IMG/VR virus record: IMGVR_UViG_3300034101_004588
Coordinates: 62,001-126,000 of that record
DNA length: 64,000 nt
Reading direction: 5' to 3' (one strand)
DNA from: a virus
Shown: positions 43,748 through 53,843 of the stretch, one piece after another
Position numbering within the stretch: position 1 is the stretch's first letter
Layout of the letters: every line of letters starts with the position of its first letter
Position numbers and translations under genes: made by a program
Notes under the pieces: generated by a model
Told to the model about the DNA's origin: nothing
The model's database searches: none
What the model saw: only the letters and a program-made list of their open reading frames with translations

Positions 43748-45373
43748 TTAAATTGTGTCTTCTCCTTTTACTTTCCATAGAGGAACTGCAGAGTCTACTT
43801 TAGTAGCAACTACATCTGTTAAATAGGTTTGAGGACTAAAATAATGGGTTACTTTAATCATCAACCATTGTCCTAAAAATCTGTCATCAAAATAATTTGA
43901 ATGAGCAGAATCTTTTCTAGTAACATATAAAAATCTACCAGGTGCTCTTAAAGTTAAACCTGGACCTCTAAAATACAAAGCTTCGTTTAAAAATAATAAA
44001 TCTTTTAACATATGTACTAAAGGAGTATGAGACGCAGCAAAAGGTTGTGTTGAACCGAAATAATTTTCCATCGATAATCCTTTAAATTTGGTTTGATTAA
44101 TATTATAAAGTATTTGTCCTTTGTTGCTCTGTTGAAAATTAAATAAACCAGCTTTAGCAGTTTCTTCCATTTTAGACAAAACATTTTCTGCTTTGTTGAG
44201 ACTCATGTATATATTATAAGAACCTGTGGAAAAATCATAACTGTGTACTGCTTTGTTATTTATTAAATTATCATCCATTGCAGTCATTGGAACAAATTTA
44301 TAATTGGAAATTTTAGAAGCTTTACCAGACATGAAATTTTTTACCAAATCACTTTTACCTTCGTAGGACCGAGCTTTGTTTATGGTACCAAGTAAACCAT
44401 CATCCAATACTAATTTCTCCACTTGTTCATTTTCTGAAGAAGAAAACAAAGTCTTCAATGAGCGTAACTTCCACCTTTTATCTTCTGTATGTCTACCCAA
44501 AGTTAAAAATATTGGACTATCATCCCCGCCTTTACAGTAATCTAAAATATAATCCATATCATCTAAAACTGTATTGTTAGCTGGAGAAGTATAAATTATA
44601 CTAGAACCATCAACTGATGGATATTGTAATATTTTTTCTAAAGAAGGGTTTTGATTTACATTCAAAGTTCCCAATTCCCAATTTTGATCATCAAAACTAT
44701 TCAGTTTTATTGTAGGATTTGCAATATTTGACGGAACGCCTGTAAATCCTACTTTGGTAGGAGTTCCTAAACCTACTCCATTTAAATCAAAATTATTATT
44801 AGAAGCAGTATCTATAACAGAAGCAAGAGCTACATTGGCATTCATTGCTTTTTGAGAATCTGGTAACAACCAAGCTGGTGTATTAGAAAATATTTTAGAA
44901 GCAGGACCGTGAGTTGAAGTAGACCATGAAATGTTTCTTTCTGAAAATATTTGATACCTTTCATCATAAAAATAATATTTTCTTATTTTTCTAATGGCTG
45001 AATCTGTTGGAAGGTCTTCTATATCATAAATAACACAATCAAAATTCATTTCCCATTTATCTTTAGGCAAAGATTCTGGTCCTATAGTATAAATTCTTAT
45101 ATTAAGTTTATTTCTTCCATCCGTTCGAAACACAAATAAAGGATTTCTCCCATTAGGTTCGTCTCTTGTTGGAGGAACCCCTCTTTCTATAACTTCATAA
45201 TCACTTTGAATAGTTATATAACCTTTTACATTCCAATTCATTAAAGACTCCTCTATTACTAATTCTCTTACAGTTTTAAAGGGAACGTAAAAAGGAGCTT
45301 TAATACTAGGATTGAACATAGTAAGTTCAATTTCGTATCTTTGATCTTCTATTTGAAAAACGGAATCTAGCAT
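43748..45373 (-). CDS. gp27: Baseplate hub protein, gp27-like
   Basis: The 541-residue protein has a strand-rich N-terminal part (FKTVRELVIEESLMNW, VKGYITIQSDYEVI) and a C-terminal domain typical of hub proteins: RGPGLTLRAPGRFLYV, LGQWLMIKVTHYFSP, then LTDVVATK. This layout resembles T4 gp27 (391 residues) and the gpD family. It would hold the gp5 spike. The gp5 gene lies downstream in the same block. It overlaps the tube-like gene by 7 bases. Confidence 0.65.
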   Translation of the reverse strand: MLDSVFQIEDQRYEIELTMFNPSIKAPFYVPFKTVRELVIEESLMNWNVKGYITIQSDYEVIERGVPPTRDEPNGRNPLFVFRTDGRNKLNIRIYTIGPESLPKDKWEMNFDCVIYDIEDLPTDSAIRKIRKYYFYDERYQIFSERNISWSTSTHGPASKIFSNTPAWLLPDSQKAMNANVALASVIDTASNNNFDLNGVGLGTPTKVGFTGVPSNIANPTIKLNSFDDQNWELGTLNVNQNPSLEKILQYPSVDGSSIIYTSPANNTVLDDMDYILDYCKGGDDSPIFLTLGRHTEDKRWKLRSLKTLFSSSENEQVEKLVLDDGLLGTINKARSYEGKSDLVKNFMSGKASKISNYKFVPMTAMDDNLINNKAVHSYDFSTGSYNIYMSLNKAENVLSKMEETAKAGLFNFQQSNKGQILYNINQTKFKGLSMENYFGSTQPFAASHTPLVHMLKDLLFLNEALYFRGPGLTLRAPGRFLYVTRKDSAHSNYFDDRFLGQWLMIKVTHYFSPQTYLTDVVATKVDSAVPLWKVKGEDTI

Positions 45374-45978
45374 ACGTTACATATATTACAATCATTAACA
45401 TTAGTAATCATTTTAATTTCTAATTGATTAAAAATAAAAGAAGCATTGCAAGTAATTTCTGAAGGATCTTGATAATTAAAATTAATTTCAGATAAACCTG
45501 TAATAAAAGCATTTGTATATTCAAAATTAATGATTTTATTATTATATTCATCTAAACCAAAAACATTTAACATAGTAACATAATCTGATGTTGGATTAGA
45601 TAGTAATTGACTTTCTGGTTCTCTTGTGTTTAATAAAGAAGTAGATTTTTTTGAATCATTAAAAAGATTTAACCAATACCATAAAATATAGTAGTTATGA
45701 TATCCATTATCTATTAAAAATCTTAAATTGAGTGGTGGATAAGGTGGACGAGCTTTTGAACTAACCTGATAATTTTGACCATCAAAAGGAATTGTTATAG
45801 GAGGAACTGAAATGTTAGGTACAGGAGATCCAAAAACTGTAAATTCTATTTTATCTTCTTTAAATTCTTTAGATAAAATAGTATCCAAAAATTGTCTATT
45901 TTGCCTTATAACTTTAGGCAAATTAAAAACAAATAAAAATTTATCACTTCTTGATCTGTTTAAAGCTGATTGATTCAT
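45367..45978 (-). CDS. Tube-fold tail or hub protein
   Basis: The 203-residue protein has KFLFVFNLPKVIR, IEFTVFGSPVPNISVPPITIPF, then PPYPPLNLRFLIDNGY with YYILWYWLNLF. This resembles tail-tube-like folds (gp19/gp54-type). It sits between terminase and the hub protein and may be a tube-initiator layer. It ends in an unusual Cys-rich tail (CNICNVC). Family assignment is from pattern only. Confidence 0.5.
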   Translation of the reverse strand: MNQSALNRSRSDKFLFVFNLPKVIRQNRQFLDTILSKEFKEDKIEFTVFGSPVPNISVPPITIPFDGQNYQVSSKARPPYPPLNLRFLIDNGYHNYYILWYWLNLFNDSKKSTSLLNTREPESQLLSNPTSDYVTMLNVFGLDEYNNKIINFEYTNAFITGLSEINFNYQDPSEITCNASFIFNQLEIKMITNVNDCNICNVC

Positions 45979-45981
45979 AAA

Positions 45982-47796
45982 CTAAAATAATATAATAGGA
46001 CTATTATTGTCTTCTTTTAAAAACTTATCATCTTTTACAGCTTTTTGATCCAGTAATTGATCTGATTTTTTACCCCATTGATTAAGCCAAGACATTAAAT
46101 TTTGAGCTTCTAGATCCAAATCAAGAGTTTCTAAAGATTTATCTCCTACAAAAAATAAAGGATCTTTAGAAGAATTAATTTTCTTATAAATGGTAGACGA
46201 TCCGGAAAATAATGGACTTTTTTTAATTATATCATTATTGTCATTTAAAGGTCTCATTTCTAAAGGTTTACCTTGATCGTCTGTTTCTGTTATATAAAAA
46301 TATCTTTCTGCTATCGTAGGATCTAAAATAAACAAAGCCCAAATTAAAGCAAACACTCGATCATCCAAATCATTTTTAGTTCTTTTACTATAGGTTAAAT
46401 TTGGATGTCTTACGAATGTAGCAATCTCTAATAAAGTGTCTAAATCATAAAATTTTACAGCTTTTAAACTATTGGTCCAGTAACGAAAATTATTAATTCC
46501 TTTATACTTTGTATTAGTATGATTATGTATACCCAGTCTAGCATCATTTTTATAATGTTTGCTCATACCGTCTAATTGATAAGAAACAACATTTTCATAA
46601 TCATGCGTTCTGACCAAAACATCTAAAACTTGTTGTCCAGCATTATTATTTTCTACTAACACTGGAGGACGTCCCCAATCATTTAAAATACCCATTAAAC
46701 GGGTACCAAATAAATAAGGATTAATAGAATTGTTTGCATAAACGGCTACTTGTTCTATGTTTTTTAAATCTGTAACATCTAATATTTGTACAGTAGAATT
46801 TGTTCTTCCTATACCTTCCCCTACATCAACTCCTACAACATAAAAATGATTTTCTTTAGGTAATTCATATATCTTATAATGTCCATCTTCCATTACTAAA
46901 ACAGGTTCTTTACATTGTGCCTTTAAACCTTCCATTAAAGCTGAATCTAAAACACTTTTTCCGGATACATGAAATTCATTTCCAAATTCTTGATCAAAAT
47001 CCTCTTGAGATCCTAATTGTGCTATGGTACTTTTTTTCCAATCATCATCCCTTCCAGGCACTTCCCACCAATCAACTCTTTCTAAATTCCAAGAACTGTT
47101 TTCTTTTTGTGATTCTTCATACAATTCATAAAATTTATTATCAGTACCATTTGGAGTGCTAATAACTATAATTTGGGATTTTTTAGAAGAAGAAATAATA
47201 GGTATAGCACTTTTCCACAATTCCATCATAATTTCATTCGGACAATGTGCCATTTCATCTATTAAAAGAAGATTACTAGTTGAACCTCTTGGACCAGCTG
47301 ATGAGGTAGTACTTACTTGTATAGCAGATCCATTAGCTAATTCAAATCCGTTTTTTCTCCATGACTTAACACTAGGCTTTAAATAAATAGCCAATTCTTC
47401 AAAAGCCATTTTAATACGAGAAAATATTTCAACAGCAGTCTCTGCTTTATTGGCTACTATAGTAATTCTTTTATCATCAAAAAAACAAGTTAACCATAAA
47501 GCATATATTGTAATTGTAGTAGTTTTTCCACTTTGTCTACTTGCTAAAACAACATTAAATCGTTCCGCTTTAAAGGCTTTCAATAATCTTTTTTGATATT
47601 TGTATAATTCTATTTTTCTCTTTCCTTCATCTAGAGTTTTGATAAAAAAATGATTTTCAGCAAAGTGTAATATACTTTTTTTACAAAGTTTTAAATCTTC
47701 CAACATCTCGTCGGTCCATTTAAAAGTTGCGTTAGTTCTTAACAGATTCTCATTACCTTTATAAAAAGAACCGTCAACTAAAAAATCATTAGACAT
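45982..47796 (-). CDS. gp17: Terminase large subunit gp17
   Basis: The 604-residue packaging motor (T4 gp17 has 610) has Walker A SRQSGKT (86-92), Walker B LLLIDE (176-181), and a C-terminal nuclease domain with GVDVGEG, PVLVENNN and DLDDRVFALIWA. It cuts concatemeric DNA and pumps it into the prohead. The small subunit gp16 is not seen in this window. The gene lies among baseplate genes rather than directly before gp18. Confidence 0.95.
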   Translation of the reverse strand: MSNDFLVDGSFYKGNENLLRTNATFKWTDEMLEDLKLCKKSILHFAENHFFIKTLDEGKRKIELYKYQKRLLKAFKAERFNVVLASRQSGKTTTITIYALWLTCFFDDKRITIVANKAETAVEIFSRIKMAFEELAIYLKPSVKSWRKNGFELANGSAIQVSTTSSAGPRGSTSNLLLIDEMAHCPNEIMMELWKSAIPIISSSKKSQIIVISTPNGTDNKFYELYEESQKENSSWNLERVDWWEVPGRDDDWKKSTIAQLGSQEDFDQEFGNEFHVSGKSVLDSALMEGLKAQCKEPVLVMEDGHYKIYELPKENHFYVVGVDVGEGIGRTNSTVQILDVTDLKNIEQVAVYANNSINPYLFGTRLMGILNDWGRPPVLVENNNAGQQVLDVLVRTHDYENVVSYQLDGMSKHYKNDARLGIHNHTNTKYKGINNFRYWTNSLKAVKFYDLDTLLEIATFVRHPNLTYSKRTKNDLDDRVFALIWALFILDPTIAERYFYITETDDQGKPLEMRPLNDNNDIIKKSPLFSGSSTIYKKINSSKDPLFFVGDKSLETLDLDLEAQNLMSWLNQWGKKSDQLLDQKAVKDDKFLKEDNNSPIILF

Positions 47797-47801
47797 ATAA
47801 T

Positions 47802-48155
47802 TTAAGTGTTTTGTTTATCTAATTCTTGTAATACTAAAGATACATAGTCAGGTTTTAGTATTTTAAGAGTAGTCCCGGGCTCTGGCATAATCACTGGATT
47901 TTCTAATTGATTATATAAAAATATAACCCACCACAAATTCATATTTCCATAAAATTTAAAAGACATATTATACCAATTATCCGATTCTGTAGTTGTATAA
48001 GATATTTCTGCTTCACTATCAGAAGAAGGAAAAATGTTAATATTTTTTAATAAATTATAAAAATATTGTCCGTTAGAATCAGAATAAACATTGAAATAAT
48101 TTTCATAAGAAAAAACATTTAATCTGTCTAATTCATTTATATCATTTCTTTTCAT
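47802..48155 (-). CDS. gp53: Baseplate wedge gp53-like protein
   Basis: The 117-residue protein is shorter than T4 gp53 (196). The C-terminal part (SDNWYNMSFKFYGNMNLWWV, then LYNQLENPVIMPEPGTTLKI) is a LysM-like pattern seen in gp53-type wedge proteins: a Trp/Tyr-rich helix, N-P turn and PGTTLKI end. It lies between gp48-like and gp17. In T4, gp53 joins wedges into the baseplate ring. Confidence 0.6.
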   Translation of the reverse strand: MKRNDINELDRLNVFSYENYFNVYSDSNGQYFYNLLKNINIFPSSDSEAEISYTTTESDNWYNMSFKFYGNMNLWWVIFLYNQLENPVIMPEPGTTLKILKPDYVSLVLQELDKQNT

Positions 48156-48160
48156 ACTGA

Positions 48161-49174
48161 TTAAGGTTCTCTTGGAGTAAATGTAGATCTGGCAGGATCT
48201 GATACTATTTCAACCTTTTTCCCTCCCATAGTTGCCAAGAAAATATTAGAGCTTTGAGGAATTAATTCTTTTAGTGATATACTAACTCTATAAGCTTCTG
48301 GAACTAAAATTTCAGCTCCAACATTAACAATTTCTTTTAAAGATCTAGTGGTTCCTATGCTGTCTACTTTATAATTAGATACATAAGCTAAAGGCATATA
48401 CACACCTCCTCCACCTAAAGTTTCCACCGTGTATACTTTGGGTGGAATAAAGGTTACTAAAGAAGTGCGAGTTTTTAAATTTTGAAAAGCGAATAAAGTT
48501 ACAAAGGCGTAATTTTGAAAAGCGCTTTGCACACTTATGGTATTATATAAAGGAAAGCTTATAGTAACAGTTTGTTTTTCTGTACTATCATATGACATTA
48601 TAGGTTCATAACCTATACCAGGAGTGACAACTCCAACTCCTGCGGCTGCTATCATACCAGCCATTTGTCCTAATAAACTACTATTTTGTCCCCCTGTAGC
48701 TGCTTTTTTAATAGCATCAAAAACTCCTTCTTGATCTTTCCATTGATTTGTAATATCTCTTAAATTGCTTCCATCGTTTAATAAATGAGGAAATACATAA
48801 GAAAAACAATTTGACCTATCCGTACTAACTTTATACAAAGCCATGTAAGGATCTAATTTTTGTCCAGCAGTTGCCAAATTATTTAAAGAATCTTGCACAT
48901 AACCAAATGCATTATAAGCATTGGAAGCCCATTGGCCTAATTCTATTTCATATTCAGTTAGACGTATTCTTGGTACTTCATCAGCTAATCCGTAATTTTT
49001 CCAATCATATTTGTCTACTATATTAATAATTCCTCCACCGTTTCTATTAAGAACTACTCTATCTTGATTTATCCCTAATTTATCAGGCTTTGAACCAACT
49101 GTAAAAGACCCCCCTCCAAAGTGGCTTTGGACGGCATTTGTAGTTGTAGGATTATTAACAGTGTTATTAGCCAT
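48161..49174 (-). CDS. gp48: Baseplate tail-tube cap, gp48-like
   Basis: The 337-residue protein (T4 gp48 has 364) has EVPRIRLTEYEIELGQ, a helical region with Ala/Gly-rich GQMAGMIAAAGVGVV, YEPIMSYDSTEKQTVTISFPLYNT, and YRVSISLKELIPQS near the end. The last motif and the position beside the tape-measure gene fit gp48. It would start the tail tube on the baseplate. Assignment is by pattern and synteny. Confidence 0.6.
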   Translation of the reverse strand: MANNTVNNPTTTNAVQSHFGGGSFTVGSKPDKLGINQDRVVLNRNGGGIINIVDKYDWKNYGLADEVPRIRLTEYEIELGQWASNAYNAFGYVQDSLNNLATAGQKLDPYMALYKVSTDRSNCFSYVFPHLLNDGSNLRDITNQWKDQEGVFDAIKKAATGGQNSSLLGQMAGMIAAAGVGVVTPGIGYEPIMSYDSTEKQTVTISFPLYNTISVQSAFQNYAFVTLFAFQNLKTRTSLVTFIPPKVYTVETLGGGGVYMPLAYVSNYKVDSIGTTRSLKEIVNVGAEILVPEAYRVSISLKELIPQSSNIFLATMGGKKVEIVSDPARSTFTPREP

Positions 49175-49183
49175 AATTCTTTT

Positions 49184-49192
49184 ATACTTATG
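49184..49192 (-). promoter_or_regulatory. Putative late promoter (CATAAGTAT)
   Basis: Read on the minus strand, CATAAGTAT lies nine bases before the gp48-like start. It overlaps the 3' end of the tape-measure gene. Confidence 0.45.
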
Positions 49193-52001
49193 AGCTTATC
49201 CATTGATCACGGGTCAATCTTATATGATCTCGATCCGGTAACATAGATAATGAATTTTTATTATTGTTTTGAGTAATTTGATTGCTATTAGCTACATTTA
49301 CAATCATAGGCTCTGCAAATTTTTGTTCTAATAGTCTAGTTAATCTATCCATAGAATTGTTTTTAACCATTAAATTTACTGCTTCTTTTATAGATTTTAA
49401 TTCTTGATCTAAAAAACCATTTTTTTGAAAGGCCATTACAGTATCATTAGGATTTAAAGAAAATTTAGTACCAGTACGAGGTTCGTATATAAATCGATCT
49501 TGATTTGAAATAATGTCATCTACAGGTACTGTTTGAGATCTTTGAGATGCTTCTTTTTGTTGTTTAATTCTATCTTTTCTTCTTTGTACAGAAGCTTCGG
49601 CTTCTTCTCTAGAAATTCTTCCTGAGGTTTCTATATTTTCTTCGTTTCCGTTTTGTTTTAAAAATTCATCTTGTTTATATTTAATTAACAATAAATCTTC
49701 TTGCGTTTCTTCTATATATTTTTTTAATTCTAATTTTTTATTTTGACGCATTCTTTGTTCTTCTTGATCTAAAGAATCTTTTGTTTGTTCTAATAAACGC
49801 AATTCTTCTTCTAACATTTTTCTTTTATCTATTATTTCTCGAGCATTTGTTTTACTACTTTCAAATTCTTCTTCGCTTTTAAATTCTACTGCTTCTTCTT
49901 TTAATTTTTGAAGTCTTGCAGATTCTTTAGGAGCTTTGATTTCTTGTTCTGGTCCAGTATAATCTGGAATTGACAGTATCTCTTCGTAATTATCATAACC
50001 GAATAATCCCGCTACAAAACTTCTAATACCAAAACCTTCTGGAAATATTTTGACTACATTTTTAAACATCATTCTTTTTAAATTATCCAGTAACTTAGTT
50101 AAAGAAAATGTTGTTTGACCAGTTTCTGGATTAGTTTCTTGAGCATTCATAAATGAAAGAATTATTCCAGCAAAAGATCCTAAGATCGGCATTTCATTCA
50201 TTAATGAAAGTCCTTCTTTTACATTACCAGCTACTAATGCTCCTATACCTTCACTAAATTTTATCAAACCTCCAATGACCGGTGTTTTAGTTAAAAATTC
50301 ATAAATAGCAGATCCCCAATTTTTAAATACATTTAATTTTGCTTCTGTTTTATTTTCTGTTCCTGCTGTTTGGTAATCTAAAATTGCATTTAAAGCTGCA
50401 GCTCCTAAAGTTAAAGGTAATGCAACAGGAGCAGCTGGTGTGTATGCTAAAAGATTAGCTAATCCTCCAATTAGATCTATAGTACCTCCAACAGGATCAT
50501 TATCTCTAAAGCGACTATAAGCATAACCAAAGCTAATTAAACTACCAATTAACGGAAGAGCCTTAAGAGTAACTATAGATACACCTTTTAAAACACTACC
50601 AGCAGCTCTTAATAAAAACCCCTTAGCTCCTGCTCCACCAGCAACTAAAGTACCTCCTACAGCACCACCACCTCCTTTTGTAAAAGATTGAAATATTTCA
50701 TCTATAGAATTAGTCAACAATTCTCCTAGAGTTGAAAACATTCTTCCAGCAAATCCCGCTACTCTAGCTCCTAAGTTAATACCACCAGTAAATAAAAATT
50801 TACTTAATCCGGTTATAGAACCCCTCAAAGAATCAAAAGTAGTTGCCCAGTCTTTACCGAAACGTTCTTCTATATATTTTCTAATTTCTGGCCAATAAAA
50901 ACCAGCTAAAACTCCTAATCCTCCGATAGCGGCTATGGCTCCTGGAATTATTATTGCTATTTTTCCTAATAAACTTTCTGTTAATCCACTAACTAAACCT
51001 TCAAAAAAACCTTGTTTAACACTTGAATCTTGAGGTCTTTCATTTTCATTTTCTAAAGATTCTTCCGAAATTTCTTTTATATCTTCTAAAGATTTTTTAA
51101 CTGGATCTAAATGTAATCCAAAGGCATTATCCAATTTATCAGTTAATTCTAACAAAAACCTTTTACCGTCATCTGAAAAAGTTATTAGGTTTTCTTTAGG
51201 TCCTAATGTAGCTTGTTCTCCAGCTAACTCTTCTTCTTGTATTTGTTTTGTATTTAAAGGTAATAATAAACTTTCAGAAATAGGTTCAAAGGTTTTAAAA
51301 ATTAAATTTTCTAAATTCCCTAAAAAGTCAATTTTTTCTGGTTGATCTTGAATTGTTTCTTGAGGTTGATCTTTTATTACAGGTTCTAATTCTATTATTT
51401 GAGGAGCTGGTAAAAGAGGTTGGGGTATCTGTAAATTTTTAAAAGCGCTTTGTAAATTTATAAAACCTTCTTTTAAATAAGAAATAAAATCAAAGGAATC
51501 AAAATATTTTTTTAATAAATCATTTAAATAAAGTTTTGTTTCATTGGTAAAAGAAACATTAAGATTATCAATTTTTTGTAAACTAGTTTCGTTATTAAAT
51601 TGTTGATTTTGATTTAAATTGTTAAAATTGTTTTGAAATTGATTAATAAAATCGTTTAAATTTGGACTGTCTGTGTAACTTGGTTGGTTTGGTTTATTGT
51701 TTAAATTTTCTTCTTGTTTGTTATTTGTTATTTGAACTTCGTTTATTTTTTTATTTAAACTTTTTATTTTTTTACTAGTTTCATCTATTTCTTTAGAAAT
51801 AGATTCTACACTTGATACAAATTTGGGTAGTTTATTTAAGAGGGGATTTAAAAAATTATCTTTAAAATTTTGTCTTAGAGAATCAACATTTTGAGATTGA
51901 TCTCCAATTAACAATTTAATTAAAAATTCATCCCATTTTACGGGTTCTCCTACTAGAGCAAATTTTTGCAGAATATTTTCTAATTCTTGCGCTGTTACCA
52001 T
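49188..52001 (-). CDS. gp29: Tail tape-measure / baseplate hub protein, gp29-like
   Basis: The 937-residue protein (T4 gp29 has 590) has coiled-coil and Gln/Asn-rich N-terminal parts, with NNLNQNQQFNN near residue 130. A hydrophobic central region follows (~345-560) with several Gly/Ala/Ile-rich stretches such as IAIIIPGAIAAIGGLGVLAG. A second coiled coil (~680-820) is very Glu/Lys/Gln-rich. This layout is that of tape-measure proteins, which set tail length. The larger size suggests a longer tail than T4, but that is inference. Confidence 0.75.
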   Translation of the reverse strand: MVTAQELENILQKFALVGEPVKWDEFLIKLLIGDQSQNVDSLRQNFKDNFLNPLLNKLPKFVSSVESISKEIDETSKKIKSLNKKINEVQITNNKQEENLNNKPNQPSYTDSPNLNDFINQFQNNFNNLNQNQQFNNETSLQKIDNLNVSFTNETKLYLNDLLKKYFDSFDFISYLKEGFINLQSAFKNLQIPQPLLPAPQIIELEPVIKDQPQETIQDQPEKIDFLGNLENLIFKTFEPISESLLLPLNTKQIQEEELAGEQATLGPKENLITFSDDGKRFLLELTDKLDNAFGLHLDPVKKSLEDIKEISEESLENENERPQDSSVKQGFFEGLVSGLTESLLGKIAIIIPGAIAAIGGLGVLAGFYWPEIRKYIEERFGKDWATTFDSLRGSITGLSKFLFTGGINLGARVAGFAGRMFSTLGELLTNSIDEIFQSFTKGGGGAVGGTLVAGGAGAKGFLLRAAGSVLKGVSIVTLKALPLIGSLISFGYAYSRFRDNDPVGGTIDLIGGLANLLAYTPAAPVALPLTLGAAALNAILDYQTAGTENKTEAKLNVFKNWGSAIYEFLTKTPVIGGLIKFSEGIGALVAGNVKEGLSLMNEMPILGSFAGIILSFMNAQETNPETGQTTFSLTKLLDNLKRMMFKNVVKIFPEGFGIRSFVAGLFGYDNYEEILSIPDYTGPEQEIKAPKESARLQKLKEEAVEFKSEEEFESSKTNAREIIDKRKMLEEELRLLEQTKDSLDQEEQRMRQNKKLELKKYIEETQEDLLLIKYKQDEFLKQNGNEENIETSGRISREEAEASVQRRKDRIKQQKEASQRSQTVPVDDIISNQDRFIYEPRTGTKFSLNPNDTVMAFQKNGFLDQELKSIKEAVNLMVKNNSMDRLTRLLEQKFAEPMIVNVANSNQITQNNNKNSLSMLPDRDHIRLTRDQWISS

Positions 52002-52005
52002 AATA

Positions 52006-52014
52006 ATATTTATG
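52006..52014 (-). promoter_or_regulatory. Putative late promoter (CATAAATAT)
   Basis: Read on the minus strand, CATAAATAT lies four bases before the tape-measure start, in the 31-base gap after the gp26/gp51-like gene. Confidence 0.4.
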
Positions 52015-52032
52015 GTAAGAAGTAAGTTTGAA

Positions 52033-52845
52033 TTACATCAAAAATAACAAATTATCTATAGTCAGTACCTTAGCTAATTTATTCTCACTGTGTTTTACTG
52101 TCAAAAATTTATCTAAATTCTGACGCCATTCAGATACCTTTTCTAAAACTTTTTGAATTATATCTGCTGTCAATTTTTCTGTAACTTTAATTCTTTGTTT
52201 TGGTGTTAATGTATCTAAATTTATTTCTGTATTTCCGAATCGAATATAAGATATGTATTTTGAAATTTCTCCAATGAAAGCATCAGATACTATAGATCCA
52301 ATTTCATTTACATTTTTAATATCATCTGCTTTTTTGTAATTTTTGTACAGCTCTTCTTCATACTCTAATTCCAATTTTATAATTGGTACAGATATTTTAA
52401 TTTCCAAATCTATATTATTTTTAATCTCTTTTAATATAAATTCTGTGGGATGATTATAATTGCTTATGTTATTTATAATTTTTTGTAAATCAATTACTTC
52501 TGTAATGATTGGATTGTCTTGAAAAATTACATTTAACTTTGAAGAAATTTTACTTCTTAAATATAAACCTACAATAATTTTATCAAATATAGTTAATTGA
52601 TCTATATTAAATGATTGGATTAATAAATTCTCTTTTAAAATGGTATAAAACAATTTAGTAAAAGCTACTTTATACAAAGATGTATCTGTTATTGATTGTA
52701 TTAATTCTTTTTGTTGTTTAGCATTAATTTCTTTAAATTCTAAAACTTGTGGAGTTGAAAAGATAGGTACTGAAACTGTAAAATTGTTCGATAAATTAGA
52801 AAGAGCTTCTAATGCTGTATCAAAATTGGTTGAAGTGTTTTCCAT
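52033..52845 (-). CDS. Baseplate hub assembly protein, gp26/gp51-like, copy 2
   Basis: The 270-residue protein has QVLEFKEINAKQQKELIQSI near the N-terminus, then IDQLTIFDKIIVGLYLRSKI. This F-K-E-x-N-K-Q-Q-K / (L/F)(D/E)-(I/F)-(L/A)-LR-S pattern is that of the T4 gp26/gp51 baseplate family. The upstream gene is a paralogue. A helical, charged C-terminal part follows. Which T4 protein it matches cannot be decided from sequence alone. It lies before the tape-measure gene. Confidence 0.55.
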   Translation of the reverse strand: MENTSTNFDTALEALSNLSNNFTVSVPIFSTPQVLEFKEINAKQQKELIQSITDTSLYKVAFTKLFYTILKENLLIQSFNIDQLTIFDKIIVGLYLRSKISSKLNVIFQDNPIITEVIDLQKIINNISNYNHPTEFILKEIKNNIDLEIKISVPIIKLELEYEEELYKNYKKADDIKNVNEIGSIVSDAFIGEISKYISYIRFGNTEINLDTLTPKQRIKVTEKLTADIIQKVLEKVSEWRQNLDKFLTVKHSENKLAKVLTIDNLLFLM

Positions 52846-52862
52846 TTTATAAATTAATTACT

Positions 52863-53825
52863 TTAAATCTGACCAAATTCACGGGCTAAATCTGATACCG
52901 CATCCGAAAAAGAAGCCTCATTGGGTTGTTGTTCATTTTGTTTGTGTTTAGTAAGTAAATTAATATAATTTTGTTTTTCTAAAGGTGTCATTTTATTAAT
53001 AGATTCTAAATCAAACCCTTTACTTATTAAAAATACATTTTCTGCTTGTAAATTTGTAAGGTTATTTGCATATAATAAACGTATTAAATCCTGAATAGAA
53101 TCATTATATAAATTAAGTTTATATTCATTTAAATATGCCATATTGTCAAATAACGATATAGTAGTGGTTTCATTTAAAAAAGAAAAAATTTGGGTTTGTA
53201 GTATATTTTTAATTGAAACCGGCAATTTACCAAAAATAATTTCTTTTTGTTCTTTTGTATATTTTGTAAAATTTATTTCTGTTTTATTAATATATAATAT
53301 TTTTACAAATTCATATAAAGTATCATTGATCTTTTCATAAACATTTTCTTGTTTACTTTTTATAAAATTATTTAGGGAATTTATGTTAGGCCAATCAATA
53401 TGAATTTCTACATCCTTTTCTTTAATAATATTATATTTTTCTATTATCATAGAAATATTATAAACACTTGACATTAAATTTGATAAATTGATTTCTATTT
53501 TTATTTTTTTATTTTTTTGCGTTTTTTCGTCTAATTCTTTAGACTCCATATACATTTCTAAAACATTCCCAATGGAGACTGAGCGTAAATGTATTGCAAA
53601 CATTAAAAATTCTATACAATTTAAATCATATAAAGAATTTTTTTCTTTAAGAACTTGTTTAAAAATTTCTATTAAGGTTTGATTATAATCTTTTCTATAC
53701 TCTTCTGTCGGAGGTAAAGAAGCATTTATCTTAGTTAATATTTCTTGACATTTACAATTTAATTCTTTAAAATTTAAAACAGTTTTAGTAAATGGAAATT
53801 GAATAGACCAATGATATAAATCCAT
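52863..53825 (-). CDS. Baseplate hub assembly protein, gp26/gp51-like, copy 1
   Basis: The 320-residue protein shares with the next gene a VLNFKELNCKCQEIL start and a LNCIEFLMFAIHLRSVSIGNV segment. It is longer and has a C-terminal tail (LLTKHKQNEQQPNEASFSD). T4 gp26 and gp51 are hub parts or assembly factors. The tandem pair suggests that both roles are kept here as sister genes. Confidence 0.55.
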   Translation of the reverse strand: MDLYHWSIQFPFTKTVLNFKELNCKCQEILTKINASLPPTEEYRKDYNQTLIEIFKQVLKEKNSLYDLNCIEFLMFAIHLRSVSIGNVLEMYMESKELDEKTQKNKKIKIEINLSNLMSSVYNISMIIEKYNIIKEKDVEIHIDWPNINSLNNFIKSKQENVYEKINDTLYEFVKILYINKTEINFTKYTKEQKEIIFGKLPVSIKNILQTQIFSFLNETTTISLFDNMAYLNEYKLNLYNDSIQDLIRLLYANNLTNLQAENVFLISKGFDLESINKMTPLEKQNYINLLTKHKQNEQQPNEASFSDAVSDLAREFGQI

Positions 53826-53843
53826 AATCTATTATATAAAATC

